This document shows positions 7,169-13,956 of a DNA stretch of 13,956 nucleotides, piece by piece; position 1 is the stretch's first letter; every line of letters starts with the position of its first letter. The position numbers were made by a program, and so were the translations under genes. The notes beneath the pieces are model-generated. The model was not told the DNA's origin. It ran no database searches and was given only the letters and a program-made list of their open reading frames with translations. The DNA comes from an uncultured Rubrivivax sp. (lineage in GTDB: Bacteria > Pseudomonadota > Gammaproteobacteria > Burkholderiales > Burkholderiaceae_C): positions 1 to 13,956 of the forward strand of contig CALBTN010000144.1 in assembly GCA_937967345.1 (NCBI GenBank), read 5' to 3'.

Positions 7169-9538
7169 TCAGCCCTCGCGCAACGCGGCGCCGCGCAGCC
7201 GCAAGGCATTGCCGATCACCGAGGCCGAGCTCAGGCTCATCGCCAACGCGGCGATCATCGGCGACAGCAGCCAGCCGGTGAAGGGGAACAGCACCCCCGC
7301 GGCCAGCGGCACGCCCAGCGCGTTGTAGACGAAGGCGAAACCGAGGTTCTGCTTCATGTTGGCGACGGTCGCCTGCGAGAGCGCGCGCGCGGTGGCGATG
7401 CCGCGCAGGTCGCCCTTGACGAGGGTGAGCTGCGCGCTGTTCATCGCCACGTCGGTGCCGGTGCCCATGGCGATGCCGACATCGGCGCGCGCCAGCGCCG
7501 GCGCGTCGTTGATGCCGTCGCCGGCCATCGCGACGATGCGGCCCTGCGCCTGCAGCTGCTCCACCAGCCTCAGCTTGTCGGCCGGCTTGACCTCGCCGTG
7601 CACCTCGCCGATGCCCAGGCTCTGGCCCACGGCGCGCGCGGTGGTCAGGCCGTCGCCGGTGGCCATCACGACGCGCAGCCCGGCGCGCTGCAGCGCCGCC
7701 AGCGCCTCGCTCGTCGTCGCCTTGATCGGGTCGGACACCGCCAGCAGCCCGGCGAGTCGACCGTCGACCGCCAGGTGCATGACGCTGGCGCCGCGCACGC
7801 GCAGCGCCTCGGCGTCGCCGGCCAGCGCGGCGACGTCGATACCCAGCTGCTGCATCAGCGCCGTGTTGCCCAGCGCCAACGCCTTGCCGGCCACCGTGCC
7901 GCGCACGCCGACGCCTGATTCCGAGTCGAAGTGTTCGGGCTTGTCCAGCGCCAGGCCCTGGTCGCGAGCCGCGCTGACGATCGCCGCCGCCAGCGGATGT
8001 TCGCTGCCCTGGTCAAGGCTTGCGGCCAGCCGCAGCACTTCGCCGGCGTCGAAACCGGCGGCGCCGAGCGCGCGTTCGAACACCGGCCGGCCTTCGGTCA
8101 GCGTGCCGGTCTTGTCGACGATCAGCGTGTCGACCTGCCGCAGCTTCTCGATCGCCGCGGCGTCGCGGAACAGCACGCCGTTCGTCGCGCCGCGGCCGGT
8201 GGCGACCATGATCGACATCGGCGTCGCCAACCCCAGCGCACACGGGCAGGCGATGATCAACACCGCCACCGCGTTGATCAGGCCGTAGACCCAGGCCGGC
8301 TCGGGGCCGAACAGGCCCCAGCCGAAGAAGCTCAGCAGCGCGATGGCGACCACCGCCATCACGAACCAGCCGGCGACCTTGTCGGCCATGCGCTGCATCG
8401 GCGCGCGCGAGCGCTGTGCCTGCGCCACCATCTGCACGATCTGCGACAGCACCGTCGCCGCGCCGACGTGTTCGGAGCGCATCACCAGCGCGCCGCTGGT
8501 GTTCATCGTCGCGCCGATCAGCTTGTCGCCGGGCCGCTTGCTCACCGGCAACGGCTCGCCGGTCAACATCGATTCGTCGACCGCGCTCGCGCCTTCGACC
8601 ACCACGCCGTCGACCGGCACCTTCTCGCCCGGGCGCACCCGCAGCAGGTCGCCGACGTGCACGTGTGTCAGAGGCACGTCCTCCTCGGTGCCGTCGGCGG
8701 CGATGCGCCGCGCGGTCTTCGGCGCCAGGCCGAGCAGCGACTTGATCGCCGCCGAGGTCTGCGCGCGAGCCCTCAGCTCCAGCATCTGGCCGAGCAGCGT
8801 CAGCGAGATGATCACCGCCGCCGCTTCGAAGTACACCGCCACCCGCCCCATCGACATGAACGACGCCGGGAAGACCTGCGGCGCCACGGTGGCGACCACG
8901 CTGTAGACGAAGGCCGCGCCGGTGCCCAGGCCGATCAGCGTCCACATGTTCGGGCTGCGGTTCACCACCGACTGCGCGCCGCGCACGAAGAAGGGCGCGC
9001 CGGCCCACAGCACCACCGGCAGCGTCAGCACCAGTTCGATCCAGCTCTGCGTGGCCATGTCGAACCAGCCCAGGCGGTGGCCGAACATCGCCAGCACGGC
9101 GACCGCCACGCTCAGCGGCAGCGTCCACCAGAAGCGGCGGCGAAAGTCGACCAGCTCGGGGTTGTCGCCTTCGTCGAGCGCAGGCATCTCGGGTTCGAGC
9201 GCCATGCCGCACTTCGGGCAATCGCCCGGATGGTCCTGGCGGATCTCCGGGTGCATCGGGCAGGTGTAGACCGTGCCGGGCGCGGCTGGCGCGGCCGGCG
9301 CGGCCGGCGGCGCGGCCGCGCCCTGCAGGTACTTGCCGGGCTCGGCGCTGAACTTCGCCAGGCACTTCGCGCTGCAGAACCAGTACGGCCGGCCCTCGTG
9401 TTCGGCGTGGTGCGGCGACTGTTCGGTCACCGTCATGCCGCACACCGGGTCTTTCAGCGCGGCGGCTTTGGCCGGCGGCTGCGGATGGTGATGGCCGTGT
9501 GCATGACTCGCATGGCCGGCGTGCGCATGCATGTTCAT
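7169..9538 (-). CDS. copA: Cu(+)-exporting P1B-type ATPase with YHS and heavy-metal-binding N-terminal domains
   Basis: This 789-aa inner-membrane ATPase exports cytosolic Cu+ (or Ag+) using ATP. In order: a His-rich start (MNMHAHAGHASHAHGHHH), a YHS domain (DPVCGM 30-35, FCSAKC 54-59), an Ala-Pro linker (75-88), a heavy-metal-binding domain (YTCPMHPE 91-98, CPKCGM 107-112), then the pump core. The core has TGE 326-328, the transmembrane CPC 431-433, the phosphorylation motif DKTGT 475-479, SEHP 512-515 of the nucleotide domain, and GDGINDAP 673-680. N731 with Y738-N739 and MSLSS 767-771 complete the Cu+ selectivity signature of P1B-1 pumps. The classical N-terminal CxxC HMA domain is absent and is replaced by the YHS/HMBD pair. 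ATG 9538 has GGAGG (complement of 9546-9550) 7 nt upstream. It is the first gene of the metal operon, behind a CueR-type promoter. Confidence 0.95.
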   Translation of the reverse strand: MNMHAHAGHASHAHGHHHPQPPAKAAALKDPVCGMTVTEQSPHHAEHEGRPYWFCSAKCLAKFSAEPGKYLQGAAAPPAAPAAPAAPGTVYTCPMHPEIRQDHPGDCPKCGMALEPEMPALDEGDNPELVDFRRRFWWTLPLSVAVAVLAMFGHRLGWFDMATQSWIELVLTLPVVLWAGAPFFVRGAQSVVNRSPNMWTLIGLGTGAAFVYSVVATVAPQVFPASFMSMGRVAVYFEAAAVIISLTLLGQMLELRARAQTSAAIKSLLGLAPKTARRIAADGTEEDVPLTHVHVGDLLRVRPGEKVPVDGVVVEGASAVDESMLTGEPLPVSKRPGDKLIGATMNTSGALVMRSEHVGAATVLSQIVQMVAQAQRSRAPMQRMADKVAGWFVMAVVAIALLSFFGWGLFGPEPAWVYGLINAVAVLIIACPCALGLATPMSIMVATGRGATNGVLFRDAAAIEKLRQVDTLIVDKTGTLTEGRPVFERALGAAGFDAGEVLRLAASLDQGSEHPLAAAIVSAARDQGLALDKPEHFDSESGVGVRGTVAGKALALGNTALMQQLGIDVAALAGDAEALRVRGASVMHLAVDGRLAGLLAVSDPIKATTSEALAALQRAGLRVVMATGDGLTTARAVGQSLGIGEVHGEVKPADKLRLVEQLQAQGRIVAMAGDGINDAPALARADVGIAMGTGTDVAMNSAQLTLVKGDLRGIATARALSQATVANMKQNLGFAFVYNALGVPLAAGVLFPFTGWLLSPMIAALAMSLSSASVIGNALRLRGAALREG
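9280..9320 (-). repeat. Short tandem GC repeat encoding the Ala-Pro linker
   Basis: Imperfect tandem copies of GGCGCGGCC run through this stretch and encode the APAAPAAPAAP-like linker (about residues 75-88) between the YHS and heavy-metal-binding domains of the ATPase. It is a low-complexity tract that could vary in copy number between strains without breaking the frame. Confidence 0.6.
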
Positions 9539-9588
9539 GGGGGTTCCTCCGTGACAGGCGATGGCTTCGAATGCGTCATCGCGGCTGC

Positions 9589-9619
9589 ACGATAGAGCTT
9601 CCCATCATGGCAATGTCAA
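9589..9619 (-). promoter_or_regulatory. CueR/MerR-type promoter of the copper ATPase operon
   Basis: On the - strand a consensus TTGACA (9614-9619) and a TATCGT -10 (9589-9594) are separated by 19 bp, the lengthened spacer typical of MerR-family activated promoters. The spacer and edge of the -35 hold a dyad over 9596-9616. Its halves AGCTTCCCAT and ATGGCAATGT match at 7 of 10 positions around a central C, closely resembling CueR boxes upstream of copA genes. The -10 lies about 50 bp ahead of the ATPase start codon. The regulator is inferred to be a CueR-like protein encoded elsewhere. Confidence 0.75.
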
Positions 9620-9698
9620 GCGGAATCGACACGCTGCCGCGGCGCGCCTGGCGGCAGATCCGAAGCGCTGGATCAGCGTGACGGCGCCGCCGTGACCC

Positions 9699-10736
9699 TC
9701 AGCCGCTCGACCGCTGCGCGCGCCGCCAAGCCGCCGGCGGCTGGCCGACGGCACGCTTGAAGGCGCGCGCGAACGCGGCCTGCGAGTCGTAGCCGACCTC
9801 GAGCGCGACCTCGGCCACCGTCTGCTGGCTCTCGCGCAGCAGCACCGCGCCGCGCTGCATGCGCCACTGCGCCAGGTACTGCATCGGCGGCTGCCCGACC
9901 AACTCGACGAAACGCTCGTGCAGCGCCGAGCGCGACAGCCCGACGCGGTGGCCGAGATCGTCCAGCGTCCACGGCGCCGCCGGGTGCGCATGCATGAGCC
10001 CGATCGCGCGGCCGACGTGACGGTCGCGCAGCGCGGCGAGCCAGCCCGAGCCGCCGCCCTCGGGCAGCGATTCGAGGTAGCGCCGCGCGGCATCGACGAA
10101 CACCATCTCGCTCACCCGCTCGAGCACCGCCGCACTGCCCGGGCGGCGCTGGCGCGATTCGGCCACCGCCTGGCCCAGCATCGGTGCCACCCAGCCGCCG
10201 ACGCCGCCGGCGCCCAGGTGCAGCAGCCGTGGCAGCGCGTCGATCAGCGGATTGAACGGCCGCAGGTCGCAGCCGACGAAGCCGCAGACGACCACGTTGC
10301 TCGACCCGTCCACCGCCGACGGCGCCCCGGGCCGCAGCACCCCCTGGTGGTAAGCCACCGCGATCGGCTTCGGGTAGTGCCGGGTCTCGAAGCGCCAGGC
10401 GTTGTCGTCGGGCATCGCATGCATGCCCGGCGCGCTGGAGATCGTGTGGTGGTCGCCGCGCGGGAACATCACGATGTCTCCGGCGGCCAGCCTGGCCGGC
10501 GGCTGACCCTGCAATGCGGCCCAGCCGGCGCCGCGCAGCATCAGGTGGTAGGCGAGCACATGTTCGCAGCCGGGCATCAGCGCCTCGGCCAGCTCGCGCG
10601 AACCCGGGGTCTCGGCGACCCAGTGCTGGCCGAAGCTGACCACGTAGAACACCGCACCGCGCAGGCGCACGCTGCCCAGCACGTCGGACAAGGTGTCGTG
10701 CGGGGGTGTGGGCGGTCGATCGACGGTGGCGGGCAT
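9699..10736 (-). CDS. AraC-family transcriptional regulator with cupin-type sensor domain
   Basis: This 345-aa protein has an N-terminal cupin-like sensor domain (about 12-210, the cupin_6 type often found in AraC regulators, with GDIVMFPRGDHHTI at 86-99 as the typical beta-barrel strand). It is followed by the double helix-turn-helix: first helix pair about 256-277 (TLDDLGHRVGLSRSALHERF), second about 306-326 (VAEVALEVGYDSQAAFARAF), ending GQPPAAWRR. All core AraC features are intact. ATG 10736 is chosen; a TTG at 10796 would lengthen it but runs through a palindrome. It is divergent from the methyltransferase gene, its most likely target. It lies upstream of the copper ATPase on the same strand, but that gene has its own promoter. 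The ligand is unknown. Confidence 0.87.
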   Translation of the reverse strand: MPATVDRPPTPPHDTLSDVLGSVRLRGAVFYVVSFGQHWVAETPGSRELAEALMPGCEHVLAYHLMLRGAGWAALQGQPPARLAAGDIVMFPRGDHHTISSAPGMHAMPDDNAWRFETRHYPKPIAVAYHQGVLRPGAPSAVDGSSNVVVCGFVGCDLRPFNPLIDALPRLLHLGAGGVGGWVAPMLGQAVAESRQRRPGSAAVLERVSEMVFVDAARRYLESLPEGGGSGWLAALRDRHVGRAIGLMHAHPAAPWTLDDLGHRVGLSRSALHERFVELVGQPPMQYLAQWRMQRGAVLLRESQQTVAEVALEVGYDSQAAFARAFKRAVGQPPAAWRRAQRSSG

Positions 10737-10796
10737 GGCACAGGCTGCATTGCCGGACGCCGGGGCAAATCTGCACGACGTGCGGCCAAGCGTCAA

Positions 10797-10813
10797 CTTC
10801 GGCTTGTCCGAAG
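10797..10813. promoter_or_regulatory. Inverted repeat in the AraC/methyltransferase intergenic region
   Basis: CTTCGG (10797-10802) and CCGAAG (10808-10813) form a perfect 6-bp inverted repeat with a 5-nt centre, midway in the 148-bp divergent intergenic region. It could be a regulator site. AraC proteins usually bind direct repeats, so another factor or mere chance is possible. Confidence 0.3.
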
Positions 10814-10884
10814 AATGGACTCGTCACCGCAATCGCGCAGTGGCCGAAGGCGAGGCGGTTCTCGCCACCGCGCAGGAGCCCGTC

Positions 10885-11721
10885 ATGAACGCAGTCATCG
10901 ACACCCCGACATCGACCCCCGACCACGCCGCGATCAAGCAGCGCCAGCAGGCCACCTGGGCCAGCGGCGACTACGCGGTCATCGGCACCACGCTGCAGAT
11001 CGTCGGCGAGATGCTGGCCGAGGCGGTCGACATCCGCGCCGGCCAAGCCGTGCTCGACGTCGCCGCCGGCAACGGCAACGCGACGCTGGCCGCGGCGCGG
11101 CGCTTCGCCGACGTGACCTCGACCGACTACGTCGCGGCGCTGCTCGACCGCGGCCGCGAACGCGCCAGAGCCGAACGCTTCGACAGCGTCGTGTTCCGCG
11201 TGGCGGACGCCGAGAACCTGCCGTTCCCGGACGCGCGCTTCGATATCGTGCTGTCGACCTTTGGCGCGATGTTCGCGCCCGACCCTGCGCGCACCGCACA
11301 CGAACTGCTGCGCGTGCTTCGCCCCGGCGGGCGCATCGGCATGGCCAACTGGACGCCGCAGGGCTTCGTCGGCCAGATCCTGCGACTGGTGGGCGCGCGC
11401 GTGCCGCCGCCGCCCGGACTGCCCAGCCCGCTGCTGTGGGGCACCGAGCCGCACCTGGTGGAGCTGTTCGGCGCGCAGGCGTCCCGGCTGCGCTGCGAGC
11501 GCCGCCATTTCGTGTTCCGCTACCGGTCGCCGGCGCACTGGGTGCAGGTCTTTCGCGACTACTACGGCCCGGTGCACAAGGCCTTCGCCGCACTCGACGC
11601 CGCCGGGCAGGCCGAACTCGAGCGCGACCTTGGCGCGCTGCTCGAGCGCCTGAACATCGGCGGCGAGGATTCGCTCGTCGTTCCCGGCGAGTACCTGGAG
11701 GTCGTGGTCAGCAAGCGGTAG
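10885..11721 (+). CDS. Class I SAM-dependent methyltransferase
   Basis: This is a 278-aa cytosolic enzyme with the Rossmann-type methyltransferase fold. SAM-binding motif I is VLDVAAGNGNA (56-66), the acidic residue after strand 2 is D81 (STDY), an acidic ADAENLPF loop lies at 108-115, and motif II FDIVLSTFGAMFAPD is at 119-133, followed by LLRVLRPGGRIGMANW. These place it in the UbiE/Methyltransf_11-25 group. The C-terminal half, which determines the substrate, gives no clear identity. ATG 10885 has AGGAG at 10874-10878, about 6 nt upstream. The open frame extends further upstream but into the regulatory region. Its divergent AraC neighbour probably controls it. The substrate is unknown. Confidence 0.87.
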   Translation: MNAVIDTPTSTPDHAAIKQRQQATWASGDYAVIGTTLQIVGEMLAEAVDIRAGQAVLDVAAGNGNATLAAARRFADVTSTDYVAALLDRGRERARAERFDSVVFRVADAENLPFPDARFDIVLSTFGAMFAPDPARTAHELLRVLRPGGRIGMANWTPQGFVGQILRLVGARVPPPPGLPSPLLWGTEPHLVELFGAQASRLRCERRHFVFRYRSPAHWVQVFRDYYGPVHKAFAALDAAGQAELERDLGALLERLNIGGEDSLVVPGEYLEVVVSKR

Positions 11722-11843
11722 CCGCCGGCGCAGCCGGGTCGCGGCCGGGCGGGTCGATCGGCATGCAGGTCAGCACCCGGCCGACGCCGCGGCCACCGTC
11801 AAGGCCGCCAGGCGGGCAGCGATGAGTTCGGGCCGACTGCGCT

Positions 11844-12347
11844 TCAGGACGCGGCCACCGTGATCGCCCCGACCATGCCCGCCTGGTAGTGCCCGGCAAT
11901 CAGGCAGGCGAACTCGAACTGCCCGGCACGGTTGAAGGTCCAGACGATCTCGACTGTCTTGCCCGGCGCCACGTGCGCCATGTACGGCTCGTCGTGTTCC
12001 ATGCCGGGGAACTTCAGCATCAGCGCCGCGTGCTTGTCGTTCGCGGCCTTGGTGCCGATGACGAACTCGTGCAGCACCTGGCCGTCGTTGCGCACCACGA
12101 AGCGCAGCGTCTCGCCGAGCTTGACGCTGATGCGGTCGGGCTTGAAGCGCATGTCGTCGGACATGGCGACTTCGATGCTGCGCGACGCCTGGCCTGCATC
12201 GCCGGCGATGCCCCAGTCTTTCTGCTCCTTCGTGGGCGAGCCGTGGCCGGCGGGGTGCGTGTCGTCGCCGTGGGCGAGGGCCGGGCCGGTGCCGACGAGC
12301 AGGCTCGCCGCGCTGGCGAGGATCAGGCTTCTCTTGCTGAGGGTCAT
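11844..12347 (-). CDS. Periplasmic type-1 cupredoxin (CopI-like copper tolerance protein)
   Basis: This 167-aa protein has a signal peptide (1-25, cleavage after PALA), leaving a mature start HGDDTHPAGHGS rich in His and Asp. The blue-copper fold carries the four type-1 ligands: H93 (in VLHEFVIG), C148, H153 and M158 (ACLIAGHYQAGM). It should bind copper in the periplasm. The closest functional match that I recall is CopI of Rubrivivax gelatinosus, a cupredoxin needed for copper tolerance. It starts 33 bp after the multicopper oxidase gene and has AAGGA 5 nt before ATG 12347, so it is co-transcribed. It may accept electrons from, or pass copper to, the oxidase. The gene name is left blank because orthology cannot be confirmed here. 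Confidence 0.88.
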   Translation of the reverse strand: MTLSKRSLILASAASLLVGTGPALAHGDDTHPAGHGSPTKEQKDWGIAGDAGQASRSIEVAMSDDMRFKPDRISVKLGETLRFVVRNDGQVLHEFVIGTKAANDKHAALMLKFPGMEHDEPYMAHVAPGKTVEIVWTFNRAGQFEFACLIAGHYQAGMVGAITVAAS

Positions 12348-12380
12348 GTGATTCCTTCTGAGAACGTGCAGGGTCGAACT

Positions 12381-13796
12381 TCAATGGCCGGTGTGCCCGC
12401 CCGCTGGCTTGCGCACCTTGACTTCGCTCGGGGTGGTGGCGGCGCGCAGCGGCGGCATCGACGTGCCGCCGCTCGCGCTGGAGCGCGCCGGCTGGGGCAG
12501 TGCGCCGGTCCACTCGTAGGCCACCGTGCCCGGCGGGTGCTTGAACCAGCCGGGGTCGCGGTAGTCGCCTGGCGGCTGGTCCCTGCGTACCTTGACGACG
12601 CTGAACATGCCGCCCATGCCGACCGCGCCGAACGGGCCTTCGCCGGCCATCATCGGCGCGGTGTTGTCGGGCAGCGGCATTTCCATCTCGGTCATGTCGT
12701 GCATGCCGCGCTCGCCCATCACCATGTAGTCGGGGATCAGCTGCGTGATCTGCCGCGCCACGCCACTGTGGTCGACGCCGATCATCGTCGGCACGTCGTG
12801 GCCCATCGCGTTCATCGTGTGGTGGGCCTTGTGGCAGTGGAAGGCCCAGTCGCCTTCCTCGTCGGCGAGGAACTCGATCTGCCGCATCTGGCCGACGCCG
12901 ATGTCGGTGGTGACCTCGTAGCGCCGCGTGCTCTTCGGCGTCGGCCCGCCGTCGGTGCCGGTGAGCTGGAACTCGTGGCCGTGCAGGTGGATCGGGTGGT
13001 TGGTCATCGTGAGATTCCCGACGCGGATGCGCACCCTGTCGTTCTTGCGCACGACCAGCGGGTCGATGCCGGGGAAGATGCGGCTGTTGAAGCTCCACAG
13101 GTTGAAGTCGAGCATCGTCATGATCTTCGGCGTGTAGCTGCCGGGGTCGATGTCGTAGGCGGCGAGCAGGAAGACGAAGTCGCGCTGCACCTCGTCGATC
13201 AGCGGGTGTTTCGCCCGCGGGTGCGTGACCCAGAAGCCCATCAGCCCCATCGCCAACTGCGCCATCTCGTCGGCGTGCGGGTGGTACATGAAGGTGCCGG
13301 GGCGGCGCGCGACGAACTCGTAGACGAAGGTCTTGCCCGGCGGGATGCCCGGCTGCGTCAGGCCGGTGACGCCGTCCATGCCGTTGGGCAGCCGCTGGCC
13401 GTGCCAGTGCACGCTGTGCAGCTCGGGCAGCTTGTTGGTGACGAAGATGCGCACGCGGTCGCCTTCGACCACCTCGATCGTCGGCCCCGGGCTCTGGCCG
13501 TTGTAGCCCCACAGGTGCGCGTTGAAGCCGGGGGTCATCTCGCGCACCACCGCCTCAGCCACGAGGTGGAATTCCTTGACGCCGCCGTTCATGCGCCAGG
13601 GCAGCGTCCAGCCGTTGAGCGTGACCACCGGGTTGTAGGGCCGGCCGGTGCCGGGGTGCAGCGGCGGCGCGGTGTCGGGCGTGGTCTGGATCACCGGCTC
13701 GGGCAGTGCGGCCATCGCCACCTTGCTGACAGCGGCGGCCGAGGCTGTGGCGGTGATGGCACCGGCGCCGCCGATGAGTTTGCGTCGGGACAGCAT
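12381..13796 (-). CDS. Tat-exported multicopper oxidase (copper resistance)
   Basis: This 471-aa protein begins with a Tat signal (SRRKLIGG, residues 3-10, then an Ala-rich hydrophobic stretch to about 30). All four copper-binding clusters are present: HWHG 130-133, HPH 172-174, HPIHLHGH 267-274 and HCHKAHHTMNAM 320-331. Type-1 ligands would be H267, C321, H326 and M331; the other histidines hold the trinuclear centre. It should oxidise Cu+ to Cu2+ with O2 in the periplasm. A Met-rich stretch (about 358-397, e.g. MHDMTEMEMP and PMMAGEG) is typical of cuprous oxidases that bind extra copper. The protein is shorter than the Pseudomonas CopA oxidase. AAGGA lies 6 nt before ATG 13796. It is the middle gene of the tolC-like/oxidase/cupredoxin operon. 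Confidence 0.92.
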   Translation of the reverse strand: MLSRRKLIGGAGAITATASAAAVSKVAMAALPEPVIQTTPDTAPPLHPGTGRPYNPVVTLNGWTLPWRMNGGVKEFHLVAEAVVREMTPGFNAHLWGYNGQSPGPTIEVVEGDRVRIFVTNKLPELHSVHWHGQRLPNGMDGVTGLTQPGIPPGKTFVYEFVARRPGTFMYHPHADEMAQLAMGLMGFWVTHPRAKHPLIDEVQRDFVFLLAAYDIDPGSYTPKIMTMLDFNLWSFNSRIFPGIDPLVVRKNDRVRIRVGNLTMTNHPIHLHGHEFQLTGTDGGPTPKSTRRYEVTTDIGVGQMRQIEFLADEEGDWAFHCHKAHHTMNAMGHDVPTMIGVDHSGVARQITQLIPDYMVMGERGMHDMTEMEMPLPDNTAPMMAGEGPFGAVGMGGMFSVVKVRRDQPPGDYRDPGWFKHPPGTVAYEWTGALPQPARSSASGGTSMPPLRAATTPSEVKVRKPAGGHTGH

Positions 13797-13813
13797 CTCG
13801 TTTCCTTGTCGGA

Positions 13814-13956
13814 TCAGTGGCCGGCGCTGCCGGCCGCGGTCGCGGCCGGACTCGCGGGCGGCGCGAGCGTGGGCTTGCCGATCAGCGCCATGTCGAGGTC
13901 GGCCTGCGCGATCCAGAAATCGCGCAGCGCTTCGATCGCGCCGTTGACGCTGGCGA
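13814..13956 (-). CDS. TolC-family outer membrane efflux protein, C-terminal end (partial)
   Basis: The last 46 residues of a protein whose gene continues beyond the window. SVNGAIEALRDFWIAQADLDMALIGKP is the characteristic C-terminal helix of TolC-like proteins linked with copper oxidases in Betaproteobacteria. The tail is Ala- and Pro-rich and ends AGH. Its stop lies 17 bp before the oxidase start, so it is the upstream member of the operon. The family assignment rests on this short segment only. Confidence 0.72.
   Translation of the reverse strand, partial: ASVNGAIEALRDFWIAQADLDMALIGKPTLAPPASPAATAAGSAGH

Noticed and set aside
7931..9595. 554-codon open frame on the + strand
   Set aside because: It is antisense to the copper ATPase, whose motifs are unmistakable. 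The composition is Arg/His/Gln-rich shadow sequence.
9673..11577. 634-codon open frame on the - strand
   Set aside because: It is an out-of-frame shadow of AraC and antisense to the methyltransferase.
9918..11825. 635-codon open frame on the + strand
   Set aside because: It runs antisense to the AraC gene and then out of frame through the methyltransferase gene, with no motifs.
11722..11843. Possible bidirectional terminator between the methyltransferase and cupredoxin genes
   Set aside because: The stretch is GC-rich with short self-complementary bits, but no stem of convincing length or T-tract was found. A repeated GCGGCCACCGT there looks like chance or a small duplication of the cupredoxin 3' end.
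11770..13512. 580-codon open frame on the - strand
   Set aside because: It is an out-of-frame shadow of the multicopper oxidase and cupredoxin genes, which have complete ligand sets in their own frames.

Overview
The base composition is strongly GC-rich and the gene families present are typical of Betaproteobacteria, most likely Burkholderiales (Rubrivivax, Leptothrix or Ideonella type). That assignment is an inference from composition and gene content, because the window has no rRNA or other marker gene. The window is chromosome-like. No insertion sequence, integrase, tRNA, CRISPR array or replication origin could be found.

Left part (1-4500): the 3' end of an unidentified + strand gene is followed by a strong hairpin. 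Next comes a periplasmic haem-containing fatty-acid cis/trans isomerase (cti, +) that carries a lipoprotein signal. Converging on it, and overlapping its 3' end by 59 bp, is a TetR-family repressor gene (-). This is divergent from a GT1/UGT-like glycosyltransferase (+). The 59-bp gap between the divergent pair contains a near-perfect palindrome that is the obvious operator.

Central part (4566-9538): a tightly packed - strand heavy-metal (copper) operon. It reads, in transcription order, a Cu+ P1B-type ATPase with His-rich, YHS and heavy-metal-binding N-terminal modules; a DMT/EamA transporter with an extreme His-rich C-terminal tail; a small GDCCVFCSYG Cys-rich protein; a secreted small Cys protein; and the wreck of a cus-type RND efflux locus. 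In the wreck, a good Shine-Dalgarno site and signal peptide are joined directly to the C-terminal quarter of CusA, which also carries a frameshift. A CueR/MerR-type promoter (19-bp spacer over a dyad) lies just upstream of the ATPase, but no cueR gene is visible.

Right part (9699-13956): an AraC regulator (-) is divergent from a SAM-dependent methyltransferase (+). It is followed by a second copper operon on the - strand: a TolC-like outer membrane protein (partial at the window edge), a Tat-exported multicopper oxidase and a periplasmic type-1 cupredoxin resembling CopI.

Taken together, the window is a copper-handling island. Cytosolic Cu+ would be exported by the ATPase. Periplasmic Cu+ would be oxidised by the multicopper oxidase and buffered by the cupredoxin. 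The transenvelope RND route at this locus has been lost. A membrane-lipid stress gene and a regulator/glycosyltransferase pair lie alongside.
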